Source: Arsenophonus apicola (GTDB taxonomy: Bacteria; Pseudomonadota; Gammaproteobacteria; Enterobacterales; Enterobacteriaceae). Taken from it: a stretch of 64,000 nt of DNA. The stretch's first letter is position 1. The number at the start of each line of letters is the position of its first letter. This document shows positions 34,435 to 43,041 of this stretch, one piece after another. The position numbers and the translations under genes are program-made. The DNA lies in NCBI RefSeq assembly GCF_020268605.1, contig NZ_CP084222.1:2604001-2668000 (forward strand), given 5' to 3'. The notes beneath the pieces are model-generated. The model did no database searches and was not told the DNA's origin. It worked only from the letters and a program-made list of their open reading frames with translations.

Positions 34435-34763
34435 CAAGATGGCATCTTAAAGCCTGGAGGTAATTGCATGCCATTGGAGATATTGGCCATTTTTTCTTTT
34501 TGTGCTTCTTCTATACGGCGCGCAGCATCATTAAATGCGGCCGCAATAAGATCTTCTAACATATCTTTATCATCTGCCATCAAACTAGGATCAATTTCAA
34601 CCCGGCGGCAATTATGTGCACCATTAATAGTTACTTTAACAAGTCCTGCACCAGATTCGCCGGTAACTTCCATGTTAGCAATCTCTTCTTGTACTTTCTG
34701 CATCTTTTCTTGCATTTGCTGAGCCTGCTTCATCAGGTTACCCAGCCCACCTTTACCAAACAT
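34434..34763 (-). CDS. ybaB: Nucleoid-associated protein YbaB (EbfC)
   Basis: This 109-residue DNA-binding dimer, the E. coli length, begins M-F-G-K-G-G-L-G-N-L-M-K-Q-A-Q-Q, followed by a glutamine/lysine-rich helix, then V-T-G-E-S-G-A-G-L-V-K-V-T and a second helix. The ATG at 34763 is chosen because AGAGAGAAA precedes it and it gives the exact family start; the frame is open for 34 codons further but these overlap the end of dnaX. It is between dnaX and recR in one operon. Confidence 0.96.
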   Translation of the reverse strand: MFGKGGLGNLMKQAQQMQEKMQKVQEEIANMEVTGESGAGLVKVTINGAHNCRRVEIDPSLMADDKDMLEDLIAAAFNDAARRIEEAQKEKMANISNGMQLPPGFKMPS

Positions 34764-34839
34764 AATATTTCTCTCTTTCTGATCTGTTACCAGGATATAC
34801 GTTAACTTTGCTTCATTATACTTAACGATATGTATTTGA

Positions 34840-36807
34840 CTATACAGGCCGTATACTTTCTTCATCTAACTGTGCATCAAACAGCGTACGCAAAGTCTGA
34901 ATGGTTTTATCCACAATGATGGATTGACGAGCCTGTGCTAGCTTCTCTTCATAAATTAGCTGCCGCCATTCCAAAGGTGTCTTGACGGCCGGATTATCAT
35001 CTTCGATGATAACCAGTTTTATCGGCTGGCCATATAACTCACATAAGGCTTTTGTTAATGCTTTATGCGCAGGCTCAGTATTCAAATGCCGTTGCGTTGA
35101 TCGTAAGTGTAAACAGATTTCCGTTTCATTTAACGATTCCTTATACGCATTCAACGCAAGTTGTTCTATCAATTTTGGTATTTTTAACTGAGAAATTTCA
35201 GCCGACCAGTGGTCACGCTCTCGAGCTTCAAGTGCGATTTTATTGGCAAGTTCAGGTGTTCTTTCATATTCTAATGCTTGTTTAATATTGCCAGGCGTTG
35301 TTACTCGCTCTATCTTTTGTTCAGAAATATTTTGCGGCCGCCACTGATAAGATTTATCTTTTTGATTTTTCTCATCCTTCTTAATCTGTTTCGGCTGATT
35401 TGCAACAGATCGCTGATGCTGCGCAGAAACAGTTGCTAACCGTTCTAGCGCTGACATTGCCGACGGCGTTTTCGTCTTCGACAATGCGGTGTCAGACTTT
35501 TTTAGCGGTGTTTTCTCTTGCTCTTGTTTTAGTGACGCTTTTGCTTTTAGCAATTGCAAGGTAGGCGTATTAATTAACTTTTCAGCTGATGAACTTATCG
35601 CTTGATCAATGACTTTTTTTTTATCTTTTATATTAGAAGAAATATCAATATCATTACCTGCGGTAACCGATTCCATTCTATTTGGCGAAGATACCAATGA
35701 AATTTCAGTATCATTAACACACTTAGGATGAAATGCTAAGGCACGTAATAAAGTCATCTCAACCCCCATGCGCTTTTCTGGCGCATAGGGAAGCTCTTTG
35801 CGTCCGACAAATAGGATTTGATAATAGAGCTGTAAATCCGTTGGCGTAATCGAACGCGCAAGTAAACGTAAACGCTCTTCTAGCGGCGATGCAGTATCTT
35901 GCATCTCCACAGGTAAAAGCTGGATCATCGCAATGCGATGAACTAATGATAACATTTCAATCAATACGTTTTCCCAGTCACTGCCCCGCAACGCAATATC
36001 TTCGACTAGAGCCATCATTTTTTGACCATCGGCATGTACAATCGCTTCAATGATCGCTAGTGGCTGTTCATCATCCAATATTCCTAGCATTTGACTAACT
36101 GAATCGGCCGATACCTGCCCCTGACCCATGGCAATAGCTTGATCGGTCAAACTTAATGCATCACGTAAACTACCTTCGGCCGCTCTGGCAATTAATTGGC
36201 GGGCACGTTTATCACTCGATATTTGCTCAGCCACTAAAATGCGTTCAAGTTGACGGCTGATTTGGTCGATATCAAGTGTTCTTAAATGAAATTGAAGGCA
36301 GCGAGATAAAACCGTTATCGGTAATTTCTGTGGATCGGTCGTTGCTAAGAGAAATTTTACATGTTCTGGCGGTTCTTCCAACGTCTTAAGCAAAGCATTG
36401 AAGCTATGACGAGAAAGCATATGAACTTCGTCGATTAAGTAGACTTTAAATCGACCACGTGTTGGTGCATACTGGACATTATCTAGCAGTTCGCGCGTAT
36501 CCTCAACTTTAGTGCGCGAAGCGGCATCTATTTCAATCAGATCAACAAATCGGCCCTGCGCTATCTCAAGACAGTTGACACACTGACCACAAGGATTCTG
36601 GCTTATCCCTACCTCACAGTTAAGCCCTTTCGCAAACAGTCGTGCAATAGTTGTTTTTCCAACCCCTCGTGTCCCAGAGAATAGGTAGGCATGATGGAGC
36701 CGCTGCTGTTGCAAACCATTTGCCAGCGCAGTCAAAACGTGTTGTTGCCCAACAACATCGGTAAATGTTTGTGGGCGCCATTTACGGGCAAGTACCTGGT
36801 AGCTCAT
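34840..36807 (-). CDS. dnaX: DNA polymerase III tau/gamma subunit
   Basis: The 655-residue tau form (E. coli 643) is the clamp-loader ATPase that links polymerase cores to DnaB. Walker A (G-T-R-G-V-G-K-T-T) is at 45-53, zinc cysteines at 64, 73, 76 and 79, and the arginine finger region S-R-C-L-Q-F near 167. The lysine-rich linker at 400-500 is less conserved. The C-terminal tau domain ends D-E-E-S-I-R-P-V, close to E. coli. A -1 frameshift site at 35497-35503 would give a gamma form of about 438 residues. It heads the dnaX-ybaB-recR operon. Confidence 0.97.
   Translation of the reverse strand: MSYQVLARKWRPQTFTDVVGQQHVLTALANGLQQQRLHHAYLFSGTRGVGKTTIARLFAKGLNCEVGISQNPCGQCVNCLEIAQGRFVDLIEIDAASRTKVEDTRELLDNVQYAPTRGRFKVYLIDEVHMLSRHSFNALLKTLEEPPEHVKFLLATTDPQKLPITVLSRCLQFHLRTLDIDQISRQLERILVAEQISSDKRARQLIARAAEGSLRDALSLTDQAIAMGQGQVSADSVSQMLGILDDEQPLAIIEAIVHADGQKMMALVEDIALRGSDWENVLIEMLSLVHRIAMIQLLPVEMQDTASPLEERLRLLARSITPTDLQLYYQILFVGRKELPYAPEKRMGVEMTLLRALAFHPKCVNDTEISLVSSPNRMESVTAGNDIDISSNIKDKKKVIDQAISSSAEKLINTPTLQLLKAKASLKQEQEKTPLKKSDTALSKTKTPSAMSALERLATVSAQHQRSVANQPKQIKKDEKNQKDKSYQWRPQNISEQKIERVTTPGNIKQALEYERTPELANKIALEARERDHWSAEISQLKIPKLIEQLALNAYKESLNETEICLHLRSTQRHLNTEPAHKALTKALCELYGQPIKLVIIEDDNPAVKTPLEWRQLIYEEKLAQARQSIIVDKTIQTLRTLFDAQLDEESIRPV
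35492..35505 (-). promoter_or_regulatory. Programmed -1 frameshift site in dnaX
   Basis: On the coding strand the codons CTA AAA AAG TCT GAC contain the heptamer A-AAA-AAG in the correct phase. After a -1 slip the next codons are GTC TGA, so translation ends one residue later. E. coli dnaX has the same heptamer and also stops two codons on. A downstream stem CTGACA ... TGTCAG can form, as in E. coli, where a hairpin stimulates the shift. Confidence 0.85.
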
Positions 36808-36896
36808 GATTCCTATTAGACGTTAAGTATATAGTTTGTTACACCAACATAGCGCTATTTGCCTAGTTAGCACATTTCGCCAGAAAATTTTACTGA

Positions 36897-37445
36897 TTAA
36901 TGTCCTGAGAATTCAACCAAATTAAAACAATTGACACCTTGTTTTTTTAAACGTTCGATACCACCTAAATCGGGCAAACAGATAATAAATGCCGCTTCAT
37001 TAACTCTGCCTCCAAGCTGCCGGATCAAGCGTACAGTTGCCTCAATCGTACCACCTGTAGCGAGTAAATCATCAACCACTAATACATTGTCTTTCGCTGA
37101 AATACTATCTTTATGGATCTCGAGTGTATCGCTACCATATTCTAGCTCATAATTTTGCCGTAAAGTGGCTCGCGGTAATTTTCCCTCTTTACGTACTGGC
37201 ACAAATCCTATACCTAAACCCAAAGCAACCGGTGCCCCAAACAAAAAGCCTCTCGCTTCAGTACCAACAATTTTAGTGATACCTTTATTTTTATAATGTT
37301 CCACAAGTAGATCAATAGTGGCCTGATAAGCAGCAGGATTATCCAATAAGGTTGTAATATCACGAAACAATACACCTGGTATCGGATAATCAGGAATTGT
37401 TTCAATACTGTCTTTTATAAATTGTATTTTTCTTTCATTAACCAT
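36897..37445 (-). CDS. apt: Adenine phosphoribosyltransferase
   Basis: This 182-residue enzyme (E. coli 183) makes AMP from adenine and PRPP. The PRPP-binding motif V-L-V-V-D-D-L-L-A-T-G-G-T is near 123-135, with G-T-E-A-R-G-F-L-F near 66-74 and D-Y-P-I-P-G-V-L-F-R-D near the start. The start is uncertain: several ATGs lie within 30 bases, none with a good ribosome site. 37445 (M-V-N-E-R-K) gives the family length. Located upstream of dnaX as in E. coli. Confidence 0.95.
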   Translation of the reverse strand: MVNERKIQFIKDSIETIPDYPIPGVLFRDITTLLDNPAAYQATIDLLVEHYKNKGITKIVGTEARGFLFGAPVALGLGIGFVPVRKEGKLPRATLRQNYELEYGSDTLEIHKDSISAKDNVLVVDDLLATGGTIEATVRLIRQLGGRVNEAAFIICLPDLGGIERLKKQGVNCFNLVEFSGH

Positions 37446-37592
37446 CATAATTATCATCATAGATAAAATAATCAAACACTACAATCTATGAAAAGTACTA
37501 TAAAAATGCAATAACTTACTTACCAATATCCGCATTTTTACAGTAATAAGTCAAATCGCAATCACATATTTTATATTATTATGGCTTACTAT

Positions 37593-38141
37593 ATGAAAAC
37601 ACAAAAGTTACTAAACACGCTTGAAGAGCAAATTGAAGCATTAGCAGAGCAAATAAAGCCTATTGCACACTCTTCTTTTATAAAATCACGTTTTGATCAA
37701 AAATTATTTTATCGAAAAAGCCATCAATTAAGTGAATGTTTATTTGAAATTAAGCAACATTTTAGTCAATTAAAAATTGCAGTTATTACCTCACGCCCAG
37801 AACAGGTTACTTTTTTGACAGAAAAAATTATTGCCCAAATTGGTGCAATGACGCGAGAATCTGCAACTCAAATTTTAAGAGAGCAAGAAAATCAGCATAG
37901 TCAAAAAGAAAAAACCGTCGATCGCTATGAACGATTAGTTCAACATCAAGACTATGAACGTCGCCTAATCGCCATGATAAATGATCGAGAACAACAATTA
38001 GCTAAGCAACAATCATATGTTGCTTGCCAGAAACTGCAACAAGAAATAGCTGCATTAACAGGAAGATTAGTGAGATGCCGTCAGGCTCTTTCACGCATAG
38101 AAAGGGCGATTGAGCGCGATGAGAATCAAAATATCGAATAA
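37593..38141 (+). CDS. priC: Primosomal replication protein PriC
   Basis: This 182-residue helical basic protein takes part in PriA-independent replication restart, loading DnaB at abandoned forks through SSB. Conserved features: M-K-T-x-x-L-L at the start, S-R-F-D-Q-K-L-F near 33-40, Q-H-Q-D-Y-E-R-R-L near 115-123, and L-V-R-C-R-Q-A-L-S-R-I-E near 160. PriC is always poorly conserved; this copy is lysine/glutamine-rich compared with E. coli (175 residues). The ATG at 37593 is favoured over one 12 bases earlier for its match to the family start. It is divergent from apt, with rsmS next. Confidence 0.85.
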   Translation: MKTQKLLNTLEEQIEALAEQIKPIAHSSFIKSRFDQKLFYRKSHQLSECLFEIKQHFSQLKIAVITSRPEQVTFLTEKIIAQIGAMTRESATQILREQENQHSQKEKTVDRYERLVQHQDYERRLIAMINDREQQLAKQQSYVACQKLQQEIAALTGRLVRCRQALSRIERAIERDENQNIE

Positions 38142-38162
38142 AAAATAATATAGGTATATTTA

Positions 38163-38336
38163 ATGAATTTAGAGAATGCGCCATTAGAAATCCAAGTTGC
38201 CATTGATTTAATTTATATTCTAGAAATTAATCAAATAGAACCAGCTACAGCACTCAAAGCGCTTGATATTGTGAAAAAAGATTATGAGAATAAAAACGCT
38301 ATCTCATTACTTGCCAATGCAACTAAAAAGCGTTGA
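38163..38336 (+). CDS. rsmS: Small protein RsmS (YbaM)
   Basis: This 57-residue protein starts M-N-L-E-N-A-P and contains D-L-I-Y-I-L-E-I-N-Q-I and A-L-K-A-L-D-I-V-K-K-D-Y-E, closely matching E. coli YbaM (53 residues), renamed RsmS in Pectobacterium for its effect on secondary metabolism. It has two short helices and no signal sequence. It starts 21 bases after the priC stop with AGGT upstream, in the same order as E. coli. Confidence 0.9.
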   Translation: MNLENAPLEIQVAIDLIYILEINQIEPATALKALDIVKKDYENKNAISLLANATKKR

Positions 38337-38369
38337 TATAAATAATTCAATTATTATTCGGCAGTATTA

Positions 38370-41300
38370 TTAATCCCGATCGTTTCTATCAGGGTGCTTC
38401 GATCCCTTTTCTGCACCAATAGTACGATCAACTTCTTGCACAAAATCACCTTTGTTATTATGAAGGTGAACTTCTAACTGATTAAAAGCAATATCGATAT
38501 TTTGTTCCCGACATAAGCGATCAATCATTCGATTAACTTCATCCAATGTTGTGCTTCTATCCGCTATCTGTCGAACATAAAAACGTAATTCATGATTAAG
38601 AGTACTTTCACCAAAATCAGTAAAAAATACTAACGGAGCCGGATCCGACATGATCTTATTATTACTTTGCGCCGCCTGTAACAAAATCGTTTTGACTTTA
38701 TCAAGATCAGAACCATAAGCAACACCTAGCTTGATAATTATACGGGTAATCGTATCTGATAACGACCAATTTATTAAACGTTCAGTCACAAATGCTTTAT
38801 TGGGAATAATGACTTCTTTACGATCAAAATCCGTTATGGTGGTTGCTCGAATACGAATTTTACTTACTGTGCCTGAGAAATTACCAATCGTAACGGTATC
38901 ACCAATTCTGACCGGTCGTTCAAACAAAATAATAATACCGGAAACAAAGTTAGCAAAAATTTCTTGTAGACCAAAACCTAAACCAAAGGTTAATGCTGCC
39001 GCTAGCCACTGTAACTTATTCCAGGTAACACCTAACATTGCCAATACGATAATTGTACCAATACCGATAATAATATAGGTCAGCATCGTTGTGATGGCAT
39101 AGCTTGATCCCTGCCTAAGCTTCAACCGAGACAGCACTAAAACCTCTAATAGACCGGGCAGATTTCGCGTCATTACTAAAGCGACAATAAAAATAATAAT
39201 CGCTAGAATTAAATCAGCCAAGGTAACCGCTTGTAAAGCGTGACCAGCCTCATTTTGTACATTAGTATGCCAAAGCTGAACGCCGTCTAAGAATGAGAAA
39301 ATAGTAATGAAATCTGACCAAATCCAATAAAAAGCGACGATAAAGATCAGAAACAGTACCATACTAGTTAAACGGAGAGATTGTTGACTAATCAATTCTA
39401 TTGACATTGGCGGTTCGGTGATAGGTTCGTTTTCTTGCTCTTCGCGCGTCATATTATGACGACGCTCTAATGCTCTCTTATAAGCAAGCTTGCGCGCTGC
39501 AATAGATAATCCACGAATACAACTATGATAAATAATATACCAAAGGAGTAATAAGTAGAGGCTATCAATCCAGCGACTGGAAAGTCGAAGAGTCGTGTAA
39601 TAATAACCGACCATCATTAAACCAATTAATACCAGTGGAGAAAAAGCCAGTATGGTAATAATAATAGTGCGGGTTAAATGGCCACCCTTTTGTTGCCAGA
39701 TCCGACGGCAAAATGGCAAAGTAAATAAAAAAACTAAAAACAGGGATATTAAGACAATCAATTGTCCGATGACATCATCCGCCAAACGCAAAGGATACAT
39801 GACGCCATAACTGGACCAATAAATCAAAACAATCAACGGCAACATCAGATTCATCAAATGTTGGCGTAACCAGGTCGTGTCTTTTTTAGCAATTAAAAAA
39901 TGATTTTCTGCAATGCCATCAGGTTTAAGTATATAAATGCACCATCTAAATAACATCCAAAATAGAGCCAATTGCAGGGCAAAACTCCAAACAAAATCAC
40001 CATGGGGATTACCGGTTTTTAAAAACCAGTAACCGACTGCAAGTGCAATAAAAGCGCCAGGAAACGCCATCATTAGGGTTAAAATCAACGCTACCGGTGT
40101 ATGCAATTGGTTATCTTTTTTGAATACTTTAACTTCTGAATTAATTTCTTTTAAACGTTGTTTAAACTTGCGATTCATCCAAAAAAAGAACAGACAGGCC
40201 AACAAAAGGGGAATAGTGACAACAGAAGAGTTAATTAATCCTTTATATATGCTAATTAATGATAATTTAAAATTAAAAGAGGTAATTTTTGCTTTCGCTG
40301 CTTCAGGAAAAGAAGTTAACCATGCCAGATCAATCGGTTTATTACTATTTACCCAAAAAATTTGCTGGGCTAATGTCTGTTCTAAAGACTCAATGACACC
40401 CAGTAATTGTTGTTGATCTAACTGTAAATTAATTGCCTGAGAAATCTGATTACCCAATTGAACATTTAATTGATCTAAAAGATCACGTCGTATATCAATT
40501 AGTAGCTCTAATGCCCGCCAGACTTCCTTCGATAGTGGCATTGTCTTACTCTTATCTACCATTGAATCACTTATTGTATCAGCCAACTTATTAATATAAT
40601 TAGAAGATTGATATAACTGATCACGCTCTTGGTTAATATCAAACTGCTCCAACCGTAAATCGGCAATTAATGTTGGCAGATTTTTTGTCAGTATATTTGG
40701 TGGCAAATTAATTTGTTTTTGAAAAAGGATACGTGAAAGTAATAAACTTCCACGTAAGACTGTTATTTGTTCTTTTAAATTACTCTCTACTTGAATGGCT
40801 CTTTCTAACCAAGATTTAACCCTTATGCTCTTTTGTACTAATTGGTTACTATCTTGGGTTATTGTAATCAAACGCTCACTTAGTGCCTTATTAATCGCTT
40901 TTTCATGTTTAATTATCGGATATTCTTCCACTTCCTGACTATTTATCGTTGAGCGTTGAGCTTCTTTAGACGTTTCTTCAGAATAATTTAAGCGTTTATT
41001 ATTAATAGCAGCCTGAACATACTGTATATCACTTTGAATTAACGCAATATAAGTTGCGGTATAATCACGTTGCTTCTGTAGCACATCTTGTAACTGAGTG
41101 TTCGCTTCTAATGCGTGTTGTTGAAATTTATTTTGCTGTTGCAGATAAAATTGTTCGACTTGTAATAATATTTGTAGAGAAGGCCGAATATCTTCATTGG
41201 AAGAGAAGTCATTATTTAGTCGGTAACGAATATCTTGTAGCCGGCGAGCGTTTTCTAACATAATATTCATCGCTCGCTCTGGCTGAGTTTGTAAGGCAAC

Positions 41301-41798
41301 TAAGTTGCTATTAATATTGGCCAGATTTTCCTGCTGGTTTTGCAATATTTCTAATTTATTTTTTAATTGGCTCTCGAGTTGTGATAATGTTAAATGCTGA
41401 TATTCAGTTTTAGTCTGCTCACTTTGTTGTTGCTCTTGTTTAATTTTAGCTAACTTCTCAAGTGCATTTCGCGCCTCTTTCGGCGCTTGTATAACTCTTT
41501 TCTGCATTAGCGCAGCTTGTTTTTCTAATTCAGTTAATTCATCATAAAATTGAATTGCTTTTTTATAGTCAGCTAAAGCTAGCGTTTCAGCTGCCGTTAA
41601 ATTGCTACGATGACTTAAGGCATTTAATTCGTTTTGGATAGTTTGCCGTGAAGTTATATTGGTTAAGGTAGCACTCTCAACTAACGTTGCTGTAAAAAGA
41701 AAGAATAAACCACAAGACAAGGACAATAAAGAAACTAACCGTTGGTAATATGCTCTGTTTTGCAACCTTCGACTAAATGAAAACATAGTAGTATCCAC
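38370..41798 (-). CDS. mscK: Potassium-dependent mechanosensitive channel MscK (KefA)
   Basis: This 1142-residue protein (E. coli 1120) has a signal peptide at about 1-42, a very long glutamine-rich coiled-coil periplasmic domain (45-510), and about eleven membrane helices (515-960). The MscS-type pore and beta domain follow, with G-L-G-F-G-L-Q-E-I-F-A-N-F-V-S-G and L-F-E-R-P-V-R-I-G-D-T-V near 945-975. A charged C-terminal tail closes it. Such channels open under membrane tension to release solutes, with MscK gating depending on external K+. No frame damage in 3.4 kb. Neighbours follow E. coli order except that acrR is separated by a YchN-like gene. Confidence 0.97.
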   Translation of the reverse strand: MDTTMFSFSRRLQNRAYYQRLVSLLSLSCGLFFLFTATLVESATLTNITSRQTIQNELNALSHRSNLTAAETLALADYKKAIQFYDELTELEKQAALMQKRVIQAPKEARNALEKLAKIKQEQQQSEQTKTEYQHLTLSQLESQLKNKLEILQNQQENLANINSNLVALQTQPERAMNIMLENARRLQDIRYRLNNDFSSNEDIRPSLQILLQVEQFYLQQQNKFQQHALEANTQLQDVLQKQRDYTATYIALIQSDIQYVQAAINNKRLNYSEETSKEAQRSTINSQEVEEYPIIKHEKAINKALSERLITITQDSNQLVQKSIRVKSWLERAIQVESNLKEQITVLRGSLLLSRILFQKQINLPPNILTKNLPTLIADLRLEQFDINQERDQLYQSSNYINKLADTISDSMVDKSKTMPLSKEVWRALELLIDIRRDLLDQLNVQLGNQISQAINLQLDQQQLLGVIESLEQTLAQQIFWVNSNKPIDLAWLTSFPEAAKAKITSFNFKLSLISIYKGLINSSVVTIPLLLACLFFFWMNRKFKQRLKEINSEVKVFKKDNQLHTPVALILTLMMAFPGAFIALAVGYWFLKTGNPHGDFVWSFALQLALFWMLFRWCIYILKPDGIAENHFLIAKKDTTWLRQHLMNLMLPLIVLIYWSSYGVMYPLRLADDVIGQLIVLISLFLVFLFTLPFCRRIWQQKGGHLTRTIIITILAFSPLVLIGLMMVGYYYTTLRLSSRWIDSLYLLLLWYIIYHSCIRGLSIAARKLAYKRALERRHNMTREEQENEPITEPPMSIELISQQSLRLTSMVLFLIFIVAFYWIWSDFITIFSFLDGVQLWHTNVQNEAGHALQAVTLADLILAIIIFIVALVMTRNLPGLLEVLVLSRLKLRQGSSYAITTMLTYIIIGIGTIIVLAMLGVTWNKLQWLAAALTFGLGFGLQEIFANFVSGIIILFERPVRIGDTVTIGNFSGTVSKIRIRATTITDFDRKEVIIPNKAFVTERLINWSLSDTITRIIIKLGVAYGSDLDKVKTILLQAAQSNNKIMSDPAPLVFFTDFGESTLNHELRFYVRQIADRSTTLDEVNRMIDRLCREQNIDIAFNQLEVHLHNNKGDFVQEVDRTIGAEKGSKHPDRNDRD

Positions 41799-41875
41799 TG
41801 AGTAAGATTAAAAATAAGAAAACAGTTAAAAATCTCTCCTTAAAATTTATTTCCTTGTCTCAAATAGTATTATAT

Positions 41876-42238
41876 CTAAAAAGTTAAAACTTTATTGGAT
41901 GCTAATGTCCACTGTGCTAAATCAACCAAAGTGCCGATGGAGATGCCTTTAATTAACGGCAATTCAGTGATACCACGGGCATCCGTACATGTCTTACATA
42001 ATTTTATTTCTACTTGCTGCGCAAGTAAGATTTCCAACATCTGTTTTAAATTATAACCTTCAATTGGCTTTTGATTAATAAGACCGGCAACAACCGCATC
42101 AGACATTAAAAAAATCTTTATTTCCGTTGTAGCAGCCTGTTCCTTAACTGCAATCGCTAGACGTAGTGCATTAAAAAGATTTTCATCTCCATAGGCGGCA
42201 CCGTTAGCAATAATCAAAAATAGGTTTTTTTCTTGCAT
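41876..42238 (-). CDS. ychN: DsrE/DsrF-fold protein, YchN type
   Basis: This 120-residue protein is nearly the full sequence pattern of E. coli YchN (117 residues): I-A-N-G-A-x-Y-G-x-E-x-L-F-N-x-L-R-L-A-I-A near residues 10-30, F-L-M-S-D-A-V near 43-49, and L-C-K-T-C-T-D-A-R-G-I near 80-90, with two cysteines. It ends W-T-L-A-S-N-K-V-L-T-F. The fold is shared with sulfur-relay proteins TusCD/DsrEF, but YchN's role is unknown. In E. coli ychN lies far away near ychO/ychP; here it sits between acrR and mscK, 31 bases after the acrR stop on the same strand. Copy transposition or a lineage-specific order is possible. Confidence 0.9.
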   Translation of the reverse strand: MQEKNLFLIIANGAAYGDENLFNALRLAIAVKEQAATTEIKIFLMSDAVVAGLINQKPIEGYNLKQMLEILLAQQVEIKLCKTCTDARGITELPLIKGISIGTLVDLAQWTLASNKVLTF

Positions 42239-42269
42239 CCAATCCTCCTTAATTATGTAATAAAACGTT

Positions 42270-42905
42270 TCAACTGTTTCTTAATGATGGACTATATTTC
42301 ATCATATCAATCATCGTATCCACGTAACGAACCGCATTTTCTTTGATATTAAAACTATCTGGTACACATAACCAATTTTCAAACAGGCCGGTAATTTCTG
42401 CTCGTATCATAATTGCTGCGCACTCAACATTGATATTGACCGGTAACTGTTGTTTTTCCACACAGGCGCTTAACAGAGTGACTAATCTCTGATAGTTAAT
42501 CATATAAATTTCACGCCGTAATTCAGCAAACTGTGCCATTTCACCTATCAATTCACATTTATGAAAAAAAATCTCAGTTAGCGCCTTGTTTTTAGTATCG
42601 TCAAAAAAGGTAAATAAAATATAATGTAATAATTTTCTCAATACAAAAAGTGGATCATTAGGGTATTTTAACTGATACTTTTCCTGAGTTTCAGCTATTT
42701 GTTTATCCGTAAATTTACAAGCTTCAGAGAAAAGATCGACTTTATTTTTAAAATGCCAATAAATAGCACCACGAGTTACACCTGCAACCTCTGCTATATT
42801 AGACAAAGAGGTAGATGAAACACCATACTTAGAAAATGTTCTAATTGCTGCATCAATTATTTCTTGGCGAGTTATTTTCGCTTGTTGCTTAGTTTTTCGT
42901 GCCAT
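42270..42905 (-). CDS. acrR: TetR-family repressor of acrAB
   Basis: This 211-residue regulator has the TetR helix-turn-helix at about 10-55 (T-R-Q-E-I-I-D-A-A-I-R-T-F ... G-V-T-R-G-A-I-Y-W-H-F-K-N-K) and a variable ligand-binding domain for cationic drugs. It is divergent from acrA, whose operator lies between. The DNA-binding half matches E. coli AcrR closely, the rest less so, as usual in the family. The ychN-type gene follows on the same strand. Confidence 0.95.
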   Translation of the reverse strand: MARKTKQQAKITRQEIIDAAIRTFSKYGVSSTSLSNIAEVAGVTRGAIYWHFKNKVDLFSEACKFTDKQIAETQEKYQLKYPNDPLFVLRKLLHYILFTFFDDTKNKALTEIFFHKCELIGEMAQFAELRREIYMINYQRLVTLLSACVEKQQLPVNINVECAAIMIRAEITGLFENWLCVPDSFNIKENAVRYVDTMIDMMKYSPSLRNS

Positions 42906-42938
42906 TTTAACTTACTTTCTTCTTATTGAAGTAAATTT

Positions 42939-42956
42939 ACATACATTCATGTATGT
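42939..42956. promoter_or_regulatory. AcrR operator between acrR and acrA
   Basis: Perfect inverted repeat ACATACAT-TC-ATGTATGT in the 136-base acrR/acrA interval. The half-site TACATACAT is that of the E. coli AcrR operator (TACATACATT ... AATGTATGTA), with a shorter centre here. It should repress acrAB and acrR. Confidence 0.85.
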
Positions 42957-43041
42957 TTTTGCAATAACATAAGAGACTTATAACATAATAATTCACCAGG
43001 TTTCAGATTTGAAATTGATATTTGAATATTGAGGTTTATTT

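Noticed and set aside
33550..34722. Several 70-97 codon frames antisense to htpG, recR and ybaB
   Set aside because: They are mirror frames of strongly conserved genes with no ribosome sites.
34764..34865. Upstream extension of ybaB by 34 codons
   Set aside because: It overlaps the end of dnaX, and the ATG at 34763 has a good ribosome site and gives the family start.
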